The position numbers were made by a program, and so were the translations under genes. A stretch of DNA of 21,154 nucleotides from Hydrogenothermaceae bacterium (GTDB taxonomy: Bacteria > Aquificota > Aquificia > Aquificales > Hydrogenothermaceae): positions 1-21,154 of the forward strand of contig DTZN01000038.1 of assembly GCA_012961365.1 (NCBI GenBank), written 5' to 3'. The notes beneath the pieces were generated by a model. It saw only the letters and a list, made by a program, of their open reading frames with translations. It was not told the DNA's origin and did no database searches. This document shows positions 7,591 through 14,631 of this stretch, one piece after another (position 1 is the first letter of the stretch; the number at the start of each line of letters is the position of its first letter).

Positions 7591-8418
7591 ATGGAAGCAA
7601 CAGTTAATAACTCACCATCATGGTGGAAAACCCACAAATTTACAATTTTAAGAAATATTGTTTATATAAGTATTATTATTGCTTTAATTATTATACCTAC
7701 TTTTAAAATTATCAAAATAGACTTAGCTCACAATGAAGCTTGGATATTTGGAGAGTCTAAACCTGTTATAGACGGTATTATTCCAGTTATTGCTGCTCTT
7801 GGTTTCTTTGCTATTTTAGTTATTATATTAAACATGATACAGGGAAGAGTTTTTTGTGGATGGATATGTCCTGGAGGATGGTTCGCAGAAGTTCAAGAAA
7901 AACTAAGAAGAAAACTAGGTAAAGATAGTAAATTTGTATACATAGTAATAACTTTTATAATGACAATTATATTCACTGGAATGTTCTTTAATTGGGTAAC
8001 AGATTTAAGGGTATTTTTCTATTATACAAATCCTGCTTTTATACCTATGTGGGTAGCACTGATTTCTGTATTTCCTATATTTTTCTGGGAACTTTACATA
8101 GGAAAAAGATGGTGTAGAACATTCTGTCCTACAGGGATTTATCAAAAGCTAACTCCACATTTTTACTATTACAAACCTGCGTTGAAACCTCCATATACAA
8201 CAAAAGATTGTGGAACATGTAGGGAATGTTTAAAAGTTTGCCCAATGGCACTTGACCCAAGAAAAATAGCATTAATGGAAGATACTATAAATAGACCAGG
8301 GCTTTCTTCATGTATTGTGTGTGGTGAGTGTGTTGATGCTTGCACAGAAGTTTGGGCTAAAAAAGGTAAAGAACCAATTCTTGGATTTTTACATGAAGTT
8401 CCAGTAAGGGAAGTTTAA
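7591..8418 (+). CDS. Membrane polyferredoxin, NapH/CcoG-like 4Fe-4S protein
   Basis: A 275-residue inner-membrane electron-transfer protein. Hydrophobic helices lie near residues 20-40, 62-82, 115-133 and 150-168. Two cysteine pairs of the NapH/NosR type follow membrane segments: CGWICPGG (89-96) and CRTFCPTG (175-182). The soluble end has two 4Fe-4S clusters: C207, C210, C213, C217 (last followed by Pro) and C241, C244, C247, C251. Such proteins pass quinol electrons to periplasmic reductases or assist oxidase assembly; the partner is not encoded here, so the exact role is open. ATG 7591 has AGAGG at 7579-7583; an in-frame ATG at 7564 adds nine residues but lacks a binding site. Confidence 0.82.
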   Translation: MEATVNNSPSWWKTHKFTILRNIVYISIIIALIIIPTFKIIKIDLAHNEAWIFGESKPVIDGIIPVIAALGFFAILVIILNMIQGRVFCGWICPGGWFAEVQEKLRRKLGKDSKFVYIVITFIMTIIFTGMFFNWVTDLRVFFYYTNPAFIPMWVALISVFPIFFWELYIGKRWCRTFCPTGIYQKLTPHFYYYKPALKPPYTTKDCGTCRECLKVCPMALDPRKIALMEDTINRPGLSSCIVCGECVDACTEVWAKKGKEPILGFLHEVPVREV

Positions 8419-8426
8419 TGCAACAA

Positions 8427-8445
8427 AGGAGCCTTTGTGGCTCCT
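8427..8445. terminator. Hairpin shared by convergent genes
   Basis: AGGAGCC, loop TTTGT, GGCTCCT form a perfect 7-bp stem 8 nt after the polyferredoxin stop. On the minus strand the stem is followed by TTTGTTG, and it overlaps the stop codon of the acetyltransferase gene, so it may end transcription from both sides. Confidence 0.65.
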
Positions 8446-8905
8446 ATAATATTAGCTCCATAATAATTGCATCATACTTATTTTTATAATACTTTTTTCT
8501 TTTAAAAATTTCTTTAAATCCAAATTTCTTATAAAAACAAATTGCAATTTTATTATTTTCATTAACTTCTAGAAAAACTTTTTTTACGTTTTTTCTTTTT
8601 AAAATATTTAGAATTTCCTTTAATAGAAAACTTCCTATTCCACTATTTTGCAACTGTTTTTTTACAGCAATCATATGTATTTCTGCTTCATCAAAAACAA
8701 AATCTACACATATATAAGCTAAAACTTTATTTTCTTTTAAGACTACTTTGGATATCTTACAACTGGAGTTTATTAACTTTTTACTCCATGGATTTTCAAA
8801 ATTTTCCTTTAGTATTTCAAATATTTGATTTGTGTAGATACTAGAAAAATCTTTTATTTGAAACTGAATGTTTTTTCTAAGATTTTCTCTTTTTCTTTTT
8901 GCCAT
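8444..8905 (-). CDS. rimI: GNAT acetyltransferase, RimI-like
   Basis: Probably acetylates the N-terminal alanine of ribosomal protein S18 or similar targets. The core contains NPWSKKLI near 38-45 (the FxxPWS-like motif of RimI), AEIHMIAVKKQLQNSGIGSFLL with the acetyl-CoA loop QNSGIG (Q/RxxGxG/A), LEVNENNKIAICFYKKFGF and a C-terminal segment rich in Lys and Tyr. The first 12 residues ([12 protein letters not shown]) are basic and precede the usual RimI start; the gene overlaps the upstream cytochrome gene by 52 nt and no good ribosome binding site precedes ATG 8905. A near-cognate ATT at codon 13 could be the true start, but this is unsettled. Function as RimI is likely but paralogues exist. 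Confidence 0.75.
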   Translation of the reverse strand: MAKRKRENLRKNIQFQIKDFSSIYTNQIFEILKENFENPWSKKLINSSCKISKVVLKENKVLAYICVDFVFDEAEIHMIAVKKQLQNSGIGSFLLKEILNILKRKNVKKVFLEVNENNKIAICFYKKFGFKEIFKRKKYYKNKYDAIIMELIL

Positions 8906-9783
8906 GATAGTTTTCTATATATAGATATTTTGGCAAAATCAAATTGGGTAAAAAAGTCAAATTCTAACGTTTTTGGCTTTCCATAAATAAGTGAAAATTT
9001 AGGAGTAATTAGTATATAGTCTTCTTCTACTTTTTGATTGTTTTTAAATACTTCTACTAATATATAAACCTTTGGTTTCCCATTATCTGCTGTTGGAAAA
9101 TTATGAGGAACTTGGTTGTTTAGTATTGAAAGTATCAATGTATTGTCTATCTTTTTTGCAGTCAATTTTAGGCTCTTTATTTTTCCTGTTTTAAATTGAT
9201 GGTTATAAACTTCTTTAGCTAAGTGAAAGTATTTAAAAGGAAATTTTTGTATCAAATCTTTTTTTTCTATAGGTTCCATGTGGCATTCTTGACACGTTTT
9301 TTTTACCTTTGTTAGTTTCCACTGTTTATATGTTTCCTGATGACAAGACGAACAAATGAAAGATTTTCTAAAATCTACATCTTTTGTTGAAGGATGTGGT
9401 GGAGAAAATACATTATAAGGTCCATGCATAGAGTTAGTTTCAGATGAGAAATGACAAGATACGCAATTTACTCCATCTTCTTTATGGAAGTTTCTAAATT
9501 GTGGAGTTTCTCCTTTAGATAGCTCTAAAGGAATATGACAGTTTAAACATTTTGTTTTAGAATAATTATTTGTTGCCTTTTTATAGTCTTTGCTTATATA
9601 TGCTAGAGAATGCCTAGAATTTTGCCATTGTTGGTATATATCCTGATGACAATCTGCACATCTTAAAGCTTTTGGATGTTTTAAAAGGTCTTCTTCTTCA
9701 AAAATTTTCCATATTCTATTACTACTATCACATCCGTAAATAAAAATAGCTATTAAAAAGCTAATTGTTATTTTTAGTTTCAT
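8854..9783 (-). CDS. Pentahaem cytochrome c lipoprotein
   Basis: A 309-residue periplasmic electron-transfer lipoprotein. The signal sequence ends FIYGC, placing the lipidated cysteine at residue 18. Five CXXCH haem sites occur: CADCH (42-46), CLNCH (79-83), CVSCH (107-111), CSSCH (144-148) and CQECH (164-168). Repeated patterns such as [12 protein letters not shown] and [12 protein letters not shown] resemble the cytochrome c554-like multihaem fold. Histidines between the sites (H58, H120, H130) could be distal ligands. The last 130 residues carry no haem and look beta-rich. The 5' end overlaps ribBA by 23 nt and the 3' end overlaps the acetyltransferase by 52 nt. Substrate unknown; sulfur or nitrogen compounds are possible by family habit only. 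Confidence 0.85.
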   Translation of the reverse strand: MKLKITISFLIAIFIYGCDSSNRIWKIFEEEDLLKHPKALRCADCHQDIYQQWQNSRHSLAYISKDYKKATNNYSKTKCLNCHIPLELSKGETPQFRNFHKEDGVNCVSCHFSSETNSMHGPYNVFSPPHPSTKDVDFRKSFICSSCHQETYKQWKLTKVKKTCQECHMEPIEKKDLIQKFPFKYFHLAKEVYNHQFKTGKIKSLKLTAKKIDNTLILSILNNQVPHNFPTADNGKPKVYILVEVFKNNQKVEEDYILITPKFSLIYGKPKTLEFDFFTQFDFAKISIYRKLSWQKEKEKILEKTFSFK

Positions 9784-11011
9784 TTTGGATTTCTTTTAAT
9801 GAATCTATAAAATGTCCTAGTTTTTCTCTTTTAGTAAACAAATATTTTTCATTATAGGGATTTGGAATTATTTCTATGGGAACTCTATCAACAATTTCTA
9901 AATCAAAACCTTCTAAGGCTACAATTTTTCTAGGGTTGTTTGTTATTAATTTCATTTTTCTAACACCTAAATCTAGAAGTATTTGCGCTCCTGTTCCAAA
10001 ATCTCTTAAATCAGAATTAAATCCCAACTTATGGTTTGCTTCAACTGTATCATATCCTTGTTCTTGTAATGCATATGCTTTTATTTTATTTACTATTCCT
10101 ATTCCTCTTCCTTCGTGTCCTCTCATGTAAACTAAAACACCTTTTCCTTCTTTTGCTATTATTTCTAATGCTTTGTATAACTGAGATTGACAATCACATC
10201 TCAAAGAACCAAAAACATCACCAGTTAAACACTCTGAATGAACTCTAACTAAAACTGGTTCATCTGGATTTATATCTCCCATAACAAGAGCTACATGTTC
10301 ACTACCATCTAGTTTATTTCTATAAGCATATATTTTAAAGGTTCCAAATTTAGTAGGTAAATGTGCTTCTGCTTCTCTAATAACTAATTTTTCTTTTTTT
10401 ATTCTGTAATGAACTAGGTCTGCTATTGTTATTATTTTTAGGTTATGTTTTTTTGCAAATTCTATCAACTGCGGAAGTCTTGCCATAGTTCCATCTTCTT
10501 TCATTATTTCACATATAACTCCTGCAGGATAAAGTCCAGCAAGTTTCGCTAAATCTACAGATGCTTCTGTATGACCTGTTCTTTCTAAGACACCACCAGG
10601 TCTTGCTCTAAGTGGGAAAACATGCCCTGGTCTTACAAAATCTTGAGGTTTCGCTTGCGGACTTACTGCAAGTTTTATAGTAATAGCTCTATCATGTGCA
10701 GATATCCCTGTTGTTGTTCCAAATTTTGGATGTGCATCTATGGAAACACAAAAGGCAGTTCCTTTTGGGTCAGTATTCCTTTCAGTCATTAAAGGTATAT
10801 CTAATTCTTCACATCTTTCAGGTAATAAAGATAAACAAATTAACCCTCTTCCTTCTTTTGCCATAAAATTTATAGCTTCTGGATTAACTTTTTCAGCTGC
10901 CATAACAAGGTCACCTTCATTTTCTCTATCTGGGTCATCAACAACAATAACCATTTTTCCCTTTTTTATATCTTCTATGGCTTCTTCTATAGTGTTAAAC
11001 TTTATTTCCAT
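9761..11011 (-). CDS. ribBA: Bifunctional riboflavin protein RibBA
   Basis: Fuses 3,4-dihydroxy-2-butanone-4-phosphate synthase (residues 1 to about 205) and GTP cyclohydrolase II (about 210 to 400), the two entry enzymes of riboflavin synthesis. The first domain has [10 protein letters not shown] (25-34), [10 protein letters not shown] (125-134) and [11 protein letters not shown] (144-154). The second has the zinc cysteines C261, C272 and C274 in [16 protein letters not shown], then RGHEGRGIG (297-305) and [14 protein letters not shown]. Length 416 is normal for the fusion. GGAGG precedes the ATG by 5 nt. It heads an overlapping run with the cytochrome and acetyltransferase genes. The leader is under 90 nt and holds no recognisable FMN riboswitch, but has an inverted repeat. 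Confidence 0.95.
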   Translation of the reverse strand: MEIKFNTIEEAIEDIKKGKMVIVVDDPDRENEGDLVMAAEKVNPEAINFMAKEGRGLICLSLLPERCEELDIPLMTERNTDPKGTAFCVSIDAHPKFGTTTGISAHDRAITIKLAVSPQAKPQDFVRPGHVFPLRARPGGVLERTGHTEASVDLAKLAGLYPAGVICEIMKEDGTMARLPQLIEFAKKHNLKIITIADLVHYRIKKEKLVIREAEAHLPTKFGTFKIYAYRNKLDGSEHVALVMGDINPDEPVLVRVHSECLTGDVFGSLRCDCQSQLYKALEIIAKEGKGVLVYMRGHEGRGIGIVNKIKAYALQEQGYDTVEANHKLGFNSDLRDFGTGAQILLDLGVRKMKLITNNPRKIVALEGFDLEIVDRVPIEIIPNPYNEKYLFTKREKLGHFIDSLKEIQNETKNNN

Positions 11012-11035
11012 TTTACCTCCAGATAGAAAAGAAAT

Positions 11036-11058
11036 GGATTAATACTTAAATTTAATCC
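11036..11058. repeat. Inverted repeat in ribBA leader
   Basis: GGATTAA, 9 nt, TTAATCC: perfect 7-bp arms overlapping the proposed -10 region, 25 nt before the ribBA ATG. It could be an operator or a weak leader hairpin. No known binding protein is assigned. Confidence 0.4.
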
Positions 11059-11077
11059 TTAATAGGTGAAAAAACAA
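11049..11077 (-). promoter_or_regulatory. Possible ribBA promoter
   Basis: On the minus strand TTGTTT (11077-11072), 17 nt, then TAAATT (11054-11049). The hexamers are only partly consensus (about four of six each). It is the best pair in the 87-bp gap before ribBA. Confidence 0.35.
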
Positions 11078-11098
11078 GGAAGGAAAAAGGAAGGAGTT

Positions 11099-11647
11099 TT
11101 ACATAAGACCGCGTCTTTTTAAAGCGTCTTCGTATATTCTGTTATAAAGGATTTTCCATTCAGGAGTTCCTTCAACAATTTTTTTAGAGTAAGATTTTAT
11201 TCTTCTTCTTACTTCCCTATCTATTTCTCTTTCTTCTTCTACTAATTGTCTTAATTTATTAAAAATTCTTCTTCTTATTTTATTAGGATGTTCAAATATT
11301 TCTACAGTATCGTCTGTTTCAATGTATTTTCTTATTTTGTGGGCAACTTGGTTCATTCTTTCTTCAGGGTCTAGGTGGATATTTCTTTCTTCTGCTAATT
11401 TTTCTTTTACTTTTCTAACAGCAGTTCTAAACCTAATTTCTTCACTTTCTACAATGTGCATATGTTGTTCTACTAATTTTTCAGCTTCTGCTTCTATTTC
11501 TTTTTCTTCTTCTATTGCTTTTAGTATTATTTCATGGATATTTTTTCTAAATTCTTCTGGATTATCTGCTTCTACTATACGGTTCTCAATTAAATCATTT
11601 ACAATGCTATCGGCAACTCTTTCCACCAGCTTAGCTGGTAGTTTCAT
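11099..11647 (-). CDS. Tandem DUF507 family protein
   Basis: A 182-residue, highly charged, helical protein of unknown function. It appears to contain two DUF507-like units: residues 1 to about 85 (KLPAKLVERVADSIV, then EEEKEIEAEAEKLVEQH) and about 97 to 182 (ERMNQVAHKIRKYIE, then EEEREIDREVRRRIKSY). Each unit shows a helix, an N-x-x-x-x-x-I-like helix and an EEE-R/K-EI-x-x-E coiled segment. DUF507 proteins are about 90 residues in many proteobacteria, so this is a duplicated form. No cysteines, signal peptide or membrane segment. GGAGGG lies 7 nt before the ATG. It is divergent from aroD and separated from ribBA downstream by 87 bp. Confidence 0.85.
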   Translation of the reverse strand: MKLPAKLVERVADSIVNDLIENRIVEADNPEEFRKNIHEIILKAIEEEKEIEAEAEKLVEQHMHIVESEEIRFRTAVRKVKEKLAEERNIHLDPEERMNQVAHKIRKYIETDDTVEIFEHPNKIRRRIFNKLRQLVEEEREIDREVRRRIKSYSKKIVEGTPEWKILYNRIYEDALKRRGLM

Positions 11648-11664
11648 AAATCAGCCCTCCAAAT

Positions 11665-11693
11665 TTAAAATAGAATTGTTATTATATTATAAT
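11665..11693 (+). promoter_or_regulatory. Predicted promoter of the aroD-cdaR operon
   Basis: TTAAAA (11665-11670), exactly 17 nt, then a perfect TATAAT (11688-11693). A start near 11700 gives a leader of about 33 nt containing GGAGG. It overlaps the oppositely directed promoter of the DUF507 gene, so the two may compete for polymerase. Confidence 0.45.
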
Positions 11694-11708
11694 TTTCTTT
11701 GTTTGCAA
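11681..11708 (-). promoter_or_regulatory. Predicted promoter of the DUF507 gene
   Basis: On the minus strand TTGCAA (11708-11703), 16 nt and a perfect TATAAT (11686-11681), about 33 nt upstream of the ATG at 11647. It lies in the 85-bp divergent gap shared with aroD. Confidence 0.45.
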
Positions 11709-11732
11709 AACTAACATGGAGGAAGTTTCACA

Positions 11733-12440
11733 TTGATAAATCTTGGAGAAAAACCGCTTATTGCTTTACCTGTTGATGACAAAGAGTTTGAAAAAACTGT
11801 AAAAACTGCAAAAGAAAAAGGAATTGATATTATAGAGCTTAGAATAGACCAATTTTCAAATAGAAGTGTAGACTATGTGATAAATAAAGCATCTTTTGTA
11901 AAAGAACTTGATTTTGGTATTATAGCTACAATTAGGTCTGCAAAGGAAGGTGGAACCCATATATCAGATTATGAAAGGGAAAGAATTTTTAAAGCAGTTG
12001 CTCCTTACAGTGATATTTTAGATATAGAGTTATCTTCAGAAACTATGATAGAAAAAGTTATAACAATTTCAAAAGAAAACAATTGTTTAACTTTAATTTC
12101 TTATCATGATTTTGAAAAAACTCCCTCAGAAGAAGAAATACAGAAAATTATAGACAAATCTGTTTCCAAAGGAGCAGATATTGTTAAATATGCTTTTAAG
12201 GCAAAAACTTTTGATGATGTTTCAAAAATTTTATGTGTAACAAACAAAAACAAGGATAAAAAATTAGTAGCTATTGCTATGGGTGAGCTTGGGAGAATAA
12301 CTAGGACGGCAGGATTTGCGTTTGGTTCGCTTATTACTTATACATACATAGGAGTTGCTTTTGCCCCAGGGCAGATAGAAGTAGACAAGTTAAAAGAAGA
12401 TATGATTTTTTATGGTTTGTTAGAGGAGGCAAGGGAGTAA
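11733..12440 (+). CDS. aroD: 3-dehydroquinate dehydratase, type I
   Basis: Dehydrates 3-dehydroquinate to 3-dehydroshikimate in aromatic amino-acid synthesis by a Schiff-base mechanism. The 235-residue protein is a TIM barrel of normal length. Visible active-site elements are ELRID (E35, R37), ATIRSAKEGG, ISYHDF with the general base H125, VKYAF with the Schiff-base lysine K152, MGELGRITR near 183-191, and the late APGQI loop. The start is TTG 11733 with GGAGG at 11718-11722, a 10-nt spacing. It is the first gene of a seven-gene plus-strand run; the next gene, yicC, overlaps by one base (TAATG). Confidence 0.93.
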   Translation: MINLGEKPLIALPVDDKEFEKTVKTAKEKGIDIIELRIDQFSNRSVDYVINKASFVKELDFGIIATIRSAKEGGTHISDYERERIFKAVAPYSDILDIELSSETMIEKVITISKENNCLTLISYHDFEKTPSEEEIQKIIDKSVSKGADIVKYAFKAKTFDDVSKILCVTNKNKDKKLVAIAMGELGRITRTAGFAFGSLITYTYIGVAFAPGQIEVDKLKEDMIFYGLLEEARE

Positions 12441-13300
12441 TGCCGTATAGTATGACAGGTTTTGCTTTTGCTGAAGAAACTTTTGGGGATTTAGATGTAT
12501 CCATAAAAATTAAATCGGTAAACAATAAAGGTATAGATATATCTGTAAAAGCACCTAAAGATATTTTATTTTTTATAGAACCTGATGTTAGAAGTCTGAT
12601 TAAAGAAAACTTAGCAAGAGGAAGTATTCAAACATTTATAGATATCAAGAAAAAGGCTATTGAGCTTTCTTTTCCTATAGAAATCCTAAAAAAAGCAGTG
12701 GAGGAAGTAAAAAAACAAACTAAATATGCAGGTTTAAATTTATCTGATGACAGAGTTTATGAAATAGCTGTAGAAATTGCATCTAACTTTGAAGAAGAAG
12801 AAAAAATAGATAATGAAACTAAAGAAAAAATTCTTCAAGTTTTAAAGATAGCTATAGAAAAGCTAAAGGAAGAAAGAAAAAAAGAAGGTGAAAAATTAGT
12901 CTTAGATATAAAGCAAAGATTAGATAAAATTGAAAATTTAGTTAATAAAATAGAAACTGAAAAAGAGCGAATTATAAGCAAGGCTCAAGAAAAAATAACC
13001 GAAAAGCTAAAGCAACTTCTTGGGGAAAACTATTCAGAGCGAGCTTTTATAGAAGCAACAATTTTAGCAGACAAAATGGATATTACAGAGGAAATTGTCA
13101 GATTAAAATCACATATAAAAAGATTTAACGAATTACTTGTCAAGAATGAGCCAGTTGGTAGAAAAATGGATTTTTTATGTCAGGAAATGCATAGAGAAAT
13201 AAACACTCTTGGAAATAAAATGCCTGATTTTAGTGAATATACAGTGGAAATGAAAACAGAATTAGAAAAAATTCGCCAACAGGTTCAGAATATAGAATAG
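12440..13300 (+). CDS. yicC: YicC family endoribonuclease
   Basis: A 286-residue member of the YicC/YloC family, characterised in E. coli and Bacillus as an endoribonuclease involved in RNA turnover. The N-terminus PYSMTGFAFAEE and VNNKGIDI match the family start, and the C-terminal DUF1732 block runs from about 200: ERAFIEATILADKMDITEE, RLKSHIKRF, VGRKMDFLCQEMHREINTLGNK. The middle (about 130-195) is a charged coiled coil. In many bacteria yicC precedes gmk; here it is followed by a small membrane protein instead. Start ATG overlaps the aroD stop by one base, indicating translational coupling. Confidence 0.92.
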   Translation: MPYSMTGFAFAEETFGDLDVSIKIKSVNNKGIDISVKAPKDILFFIEPDVRSLIKENLARGSIQTFIDIKKKAIELSFPIEILKKAVEEVKKQTKYAGLNLSDDRVYEIAVEIASNFEEEEKIDNETKEKILQVLKIAIEKLKEERKKEGEKLVLDIKQRLDKIENLVNKIETEKERIISKAQEKITEKLKQLLGENYSERAFIEATILADKMDITEEIVRLKSHIKRFNELLVKNEPVGRKMDFLCQEMHREINTLGNKMPDFSEYTVEMKTELEKIRQQVQNIE

Positions 13301-13311
13301 AGGTTATATTT

Positions 13312-13536
13312 ATGTTTGTTTATTTTTTATATATATTAACTATTTTAATAGGAATATACGCAGTATTTGCAAATTTACCTGCATTGTTAGAGATAGGGAT
13401 ACCTAAAAACGAGATAATGTTTGCAAAATTTATGGTTTCATTTTTTCCTGTAGTAGTTGGTTTGTTTATGATTTATTTTGGAACTACTAGTATTTACTCT
13501 TTGATAAAAAAATCCAAAAAGGAAGATAAAAATTGA
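13312..13536 (+). CDS. Small two-helix membrane protein
   Basis: A 74-residue protein with two predicted membrane helices (about residues 4-24 and 42-62) separated by a short loop IGIPKNEIMFAK, and a basic tail KKSKKEDKN facing the cytoplasm. GAGG precedes the ATG by about 8 nt. It lies 11 nt after yicC and overlaps the next gene, a membrane-anchored PHP protein, by 4 nt (its TGA and a TTG start). No family is recognised. Coupling with the PHP protein suggests the two may sit together in the membrane, which is inference. Confidence 0.75.
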   Translation: MFVYFLYILTILIGIYAVFANLPALLEIGIPKNEIMFAKFMVSFFPVVVGLFMIYFGTTSIYSLIKKSKKEDKN

Positions 13537-14618
13537 TATGGGCTTTTATAATATTTATTTTAATAATTGGCATTTTTATTCTATGGCTAGAATTTACTCC
13601 AATAAAAAAATTAATCTTAAAAGAAAAAGATGCTTTAGAAGGTAAGAACTTTCCTACTAATCTTTATACTTATAAAGTAATTACTCATATACATACTCAA
13701 TTTTCATTTGATTCTTTAGGAAAGCCTGAAGATATAAAAAAAGCTATGAAAAAAAATAACATAGACTATGTTTTTGTAACAGACCACGATAGTAATTATT
13801 TCAAATACTTTGAAGATGATAAAGTATTTGCAGGTATAGAAGTAAATACAGAAGGGGAAAAAGGAAGGCTTTTAAAACTTGGGTGTGTTCTTCCTGTAAT
13901 ATCTCATCCAAATAATAAAAAAGTAAAACATTATCAGTGGAAAGGTGAATATAAAGAAGGTTATTTGTATGAGCTGTTGAATTTCAAAGATGTTTTAACT
14001 GAAGATAGAAAAAAAGTTTACTTTATTCTTATGAAAAATGCTATTTTATACCCAATTTTTAGAAGAATAACTAGAAAGTGGTATACGTTAGTTCCTTTAG
14101 AAAAATGGATTGAAAAATATTTTAAAGTAGCATCTCATTTAAAAATTGTTTGTGGTTTAGACCTTCATGTAAAGTTATCTTATAAAGAATCAACTTTTGC
14201 AAAAAATATTCCTTCTTATGAAGAAGGATTTACTTGGCTTGTTAATTATATTATTACTGATAAAAAGCTATCTTCCAAAGATGATGTTTTAAATACACTA
14301 TCAAGAGGGCACAACAATATATCAATAAACCAAAACTTTGTAGATATTTGGCTTGAAAATCAAGGAAAAGCAATACCTTTTGGAGAAAGTACAAGGATTG
14401 GTAGTAAAGTTTACTTAAATTTTAACAAAGGTAAAGTTATTAAAGTCTTAAAAAAAGATAACAATCCTATTTTAATTACAGAGAAGAAAACATTTGGATA
14501 CACTCTAGAAAAAGAAGGAAAATACCATATAGAATGCTACGAGTATGATTTTAAAATAGGGAAAATTTATTTTGGATTTAGACCAATCTTTATTTCTAAC
14601 TTAACAAAAGTTATTTAA
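13533..14618 (+). CDS. Membrane-anchored PHP-domain phosphoesterase
   Basis: A 361-residue predicted metal-dependent phosphoesterase. An N-terminal membrane anchor (residues 1-20) is followed by the PHP metal ligands: HIHTQFSFDS with H52 and H54, VTDHD with D84 and H85, GIEVNTE with E103, SHPN with H125, and GLDLH with D210 and H212. These fill most positions of the trinuclear site. The region after about 215 has an alpha segment with SRGHNN and then a beta-rich C-terminal part from about 285 that resembles an accessory sandwich domain. It starts at TTG 13533, overlapping the upstream membrane protein gene; folP begins 13 nt after. Substrate unknown; nucleotides or sugar phosphates are possible. 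Confidence 0.8.
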   Translation: MIWAFIIFILIIGIFILWLEFTPIKKLILKEKDALEGKNFPTNLYTYKVITHIHTQFSFDSLGKPEDIKKAMKKNNIDYVFVTDHDSNYFKYFEDDKVFAGIEVNTEGEKGRLLKLGCVLPVISHPNNKKVKHYQWKGEYKEGYLYELLNFKDVLTEDRKKVYFILMKNAILYPIFRRITRKWYTLVPLEKWIEKYFKVASHLKIVCGLDLHVKLSYKESTFAKNIPSYEEGFTWLVNYIITDKKLSSKDDVLNTLSRGHNNISINQNFVDIWLENQGKAIPFGESTRIGSKVYLNFNKGKVIKVLKKDNNPILITEKKTFGYTLEKEGKYHIECYEYDFKIGKIYFGFRPIFISNLTKVI

Positions 14619-14631
14619 ATGAGGGGAAACT

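Noticed and set aside
9876..11042. Several plus-strand frames of 70-100 codons
   Set aside because: All are antisense to ribBA, which is complete with both catalytic domains.
11012..11098. FMN riboswitch before ribBA
   Set aside because: The gap is only 87 nt and lacks the conserved FMN aptamer elements; only a simple inverted repeat is present.
11322..11714. 130-codon plus-strand frame rich in Ser and Phe
   Set aside because: It mirrors the Glu/Lys-rich DUF507 coding strand; no motif or ribosome binding site.
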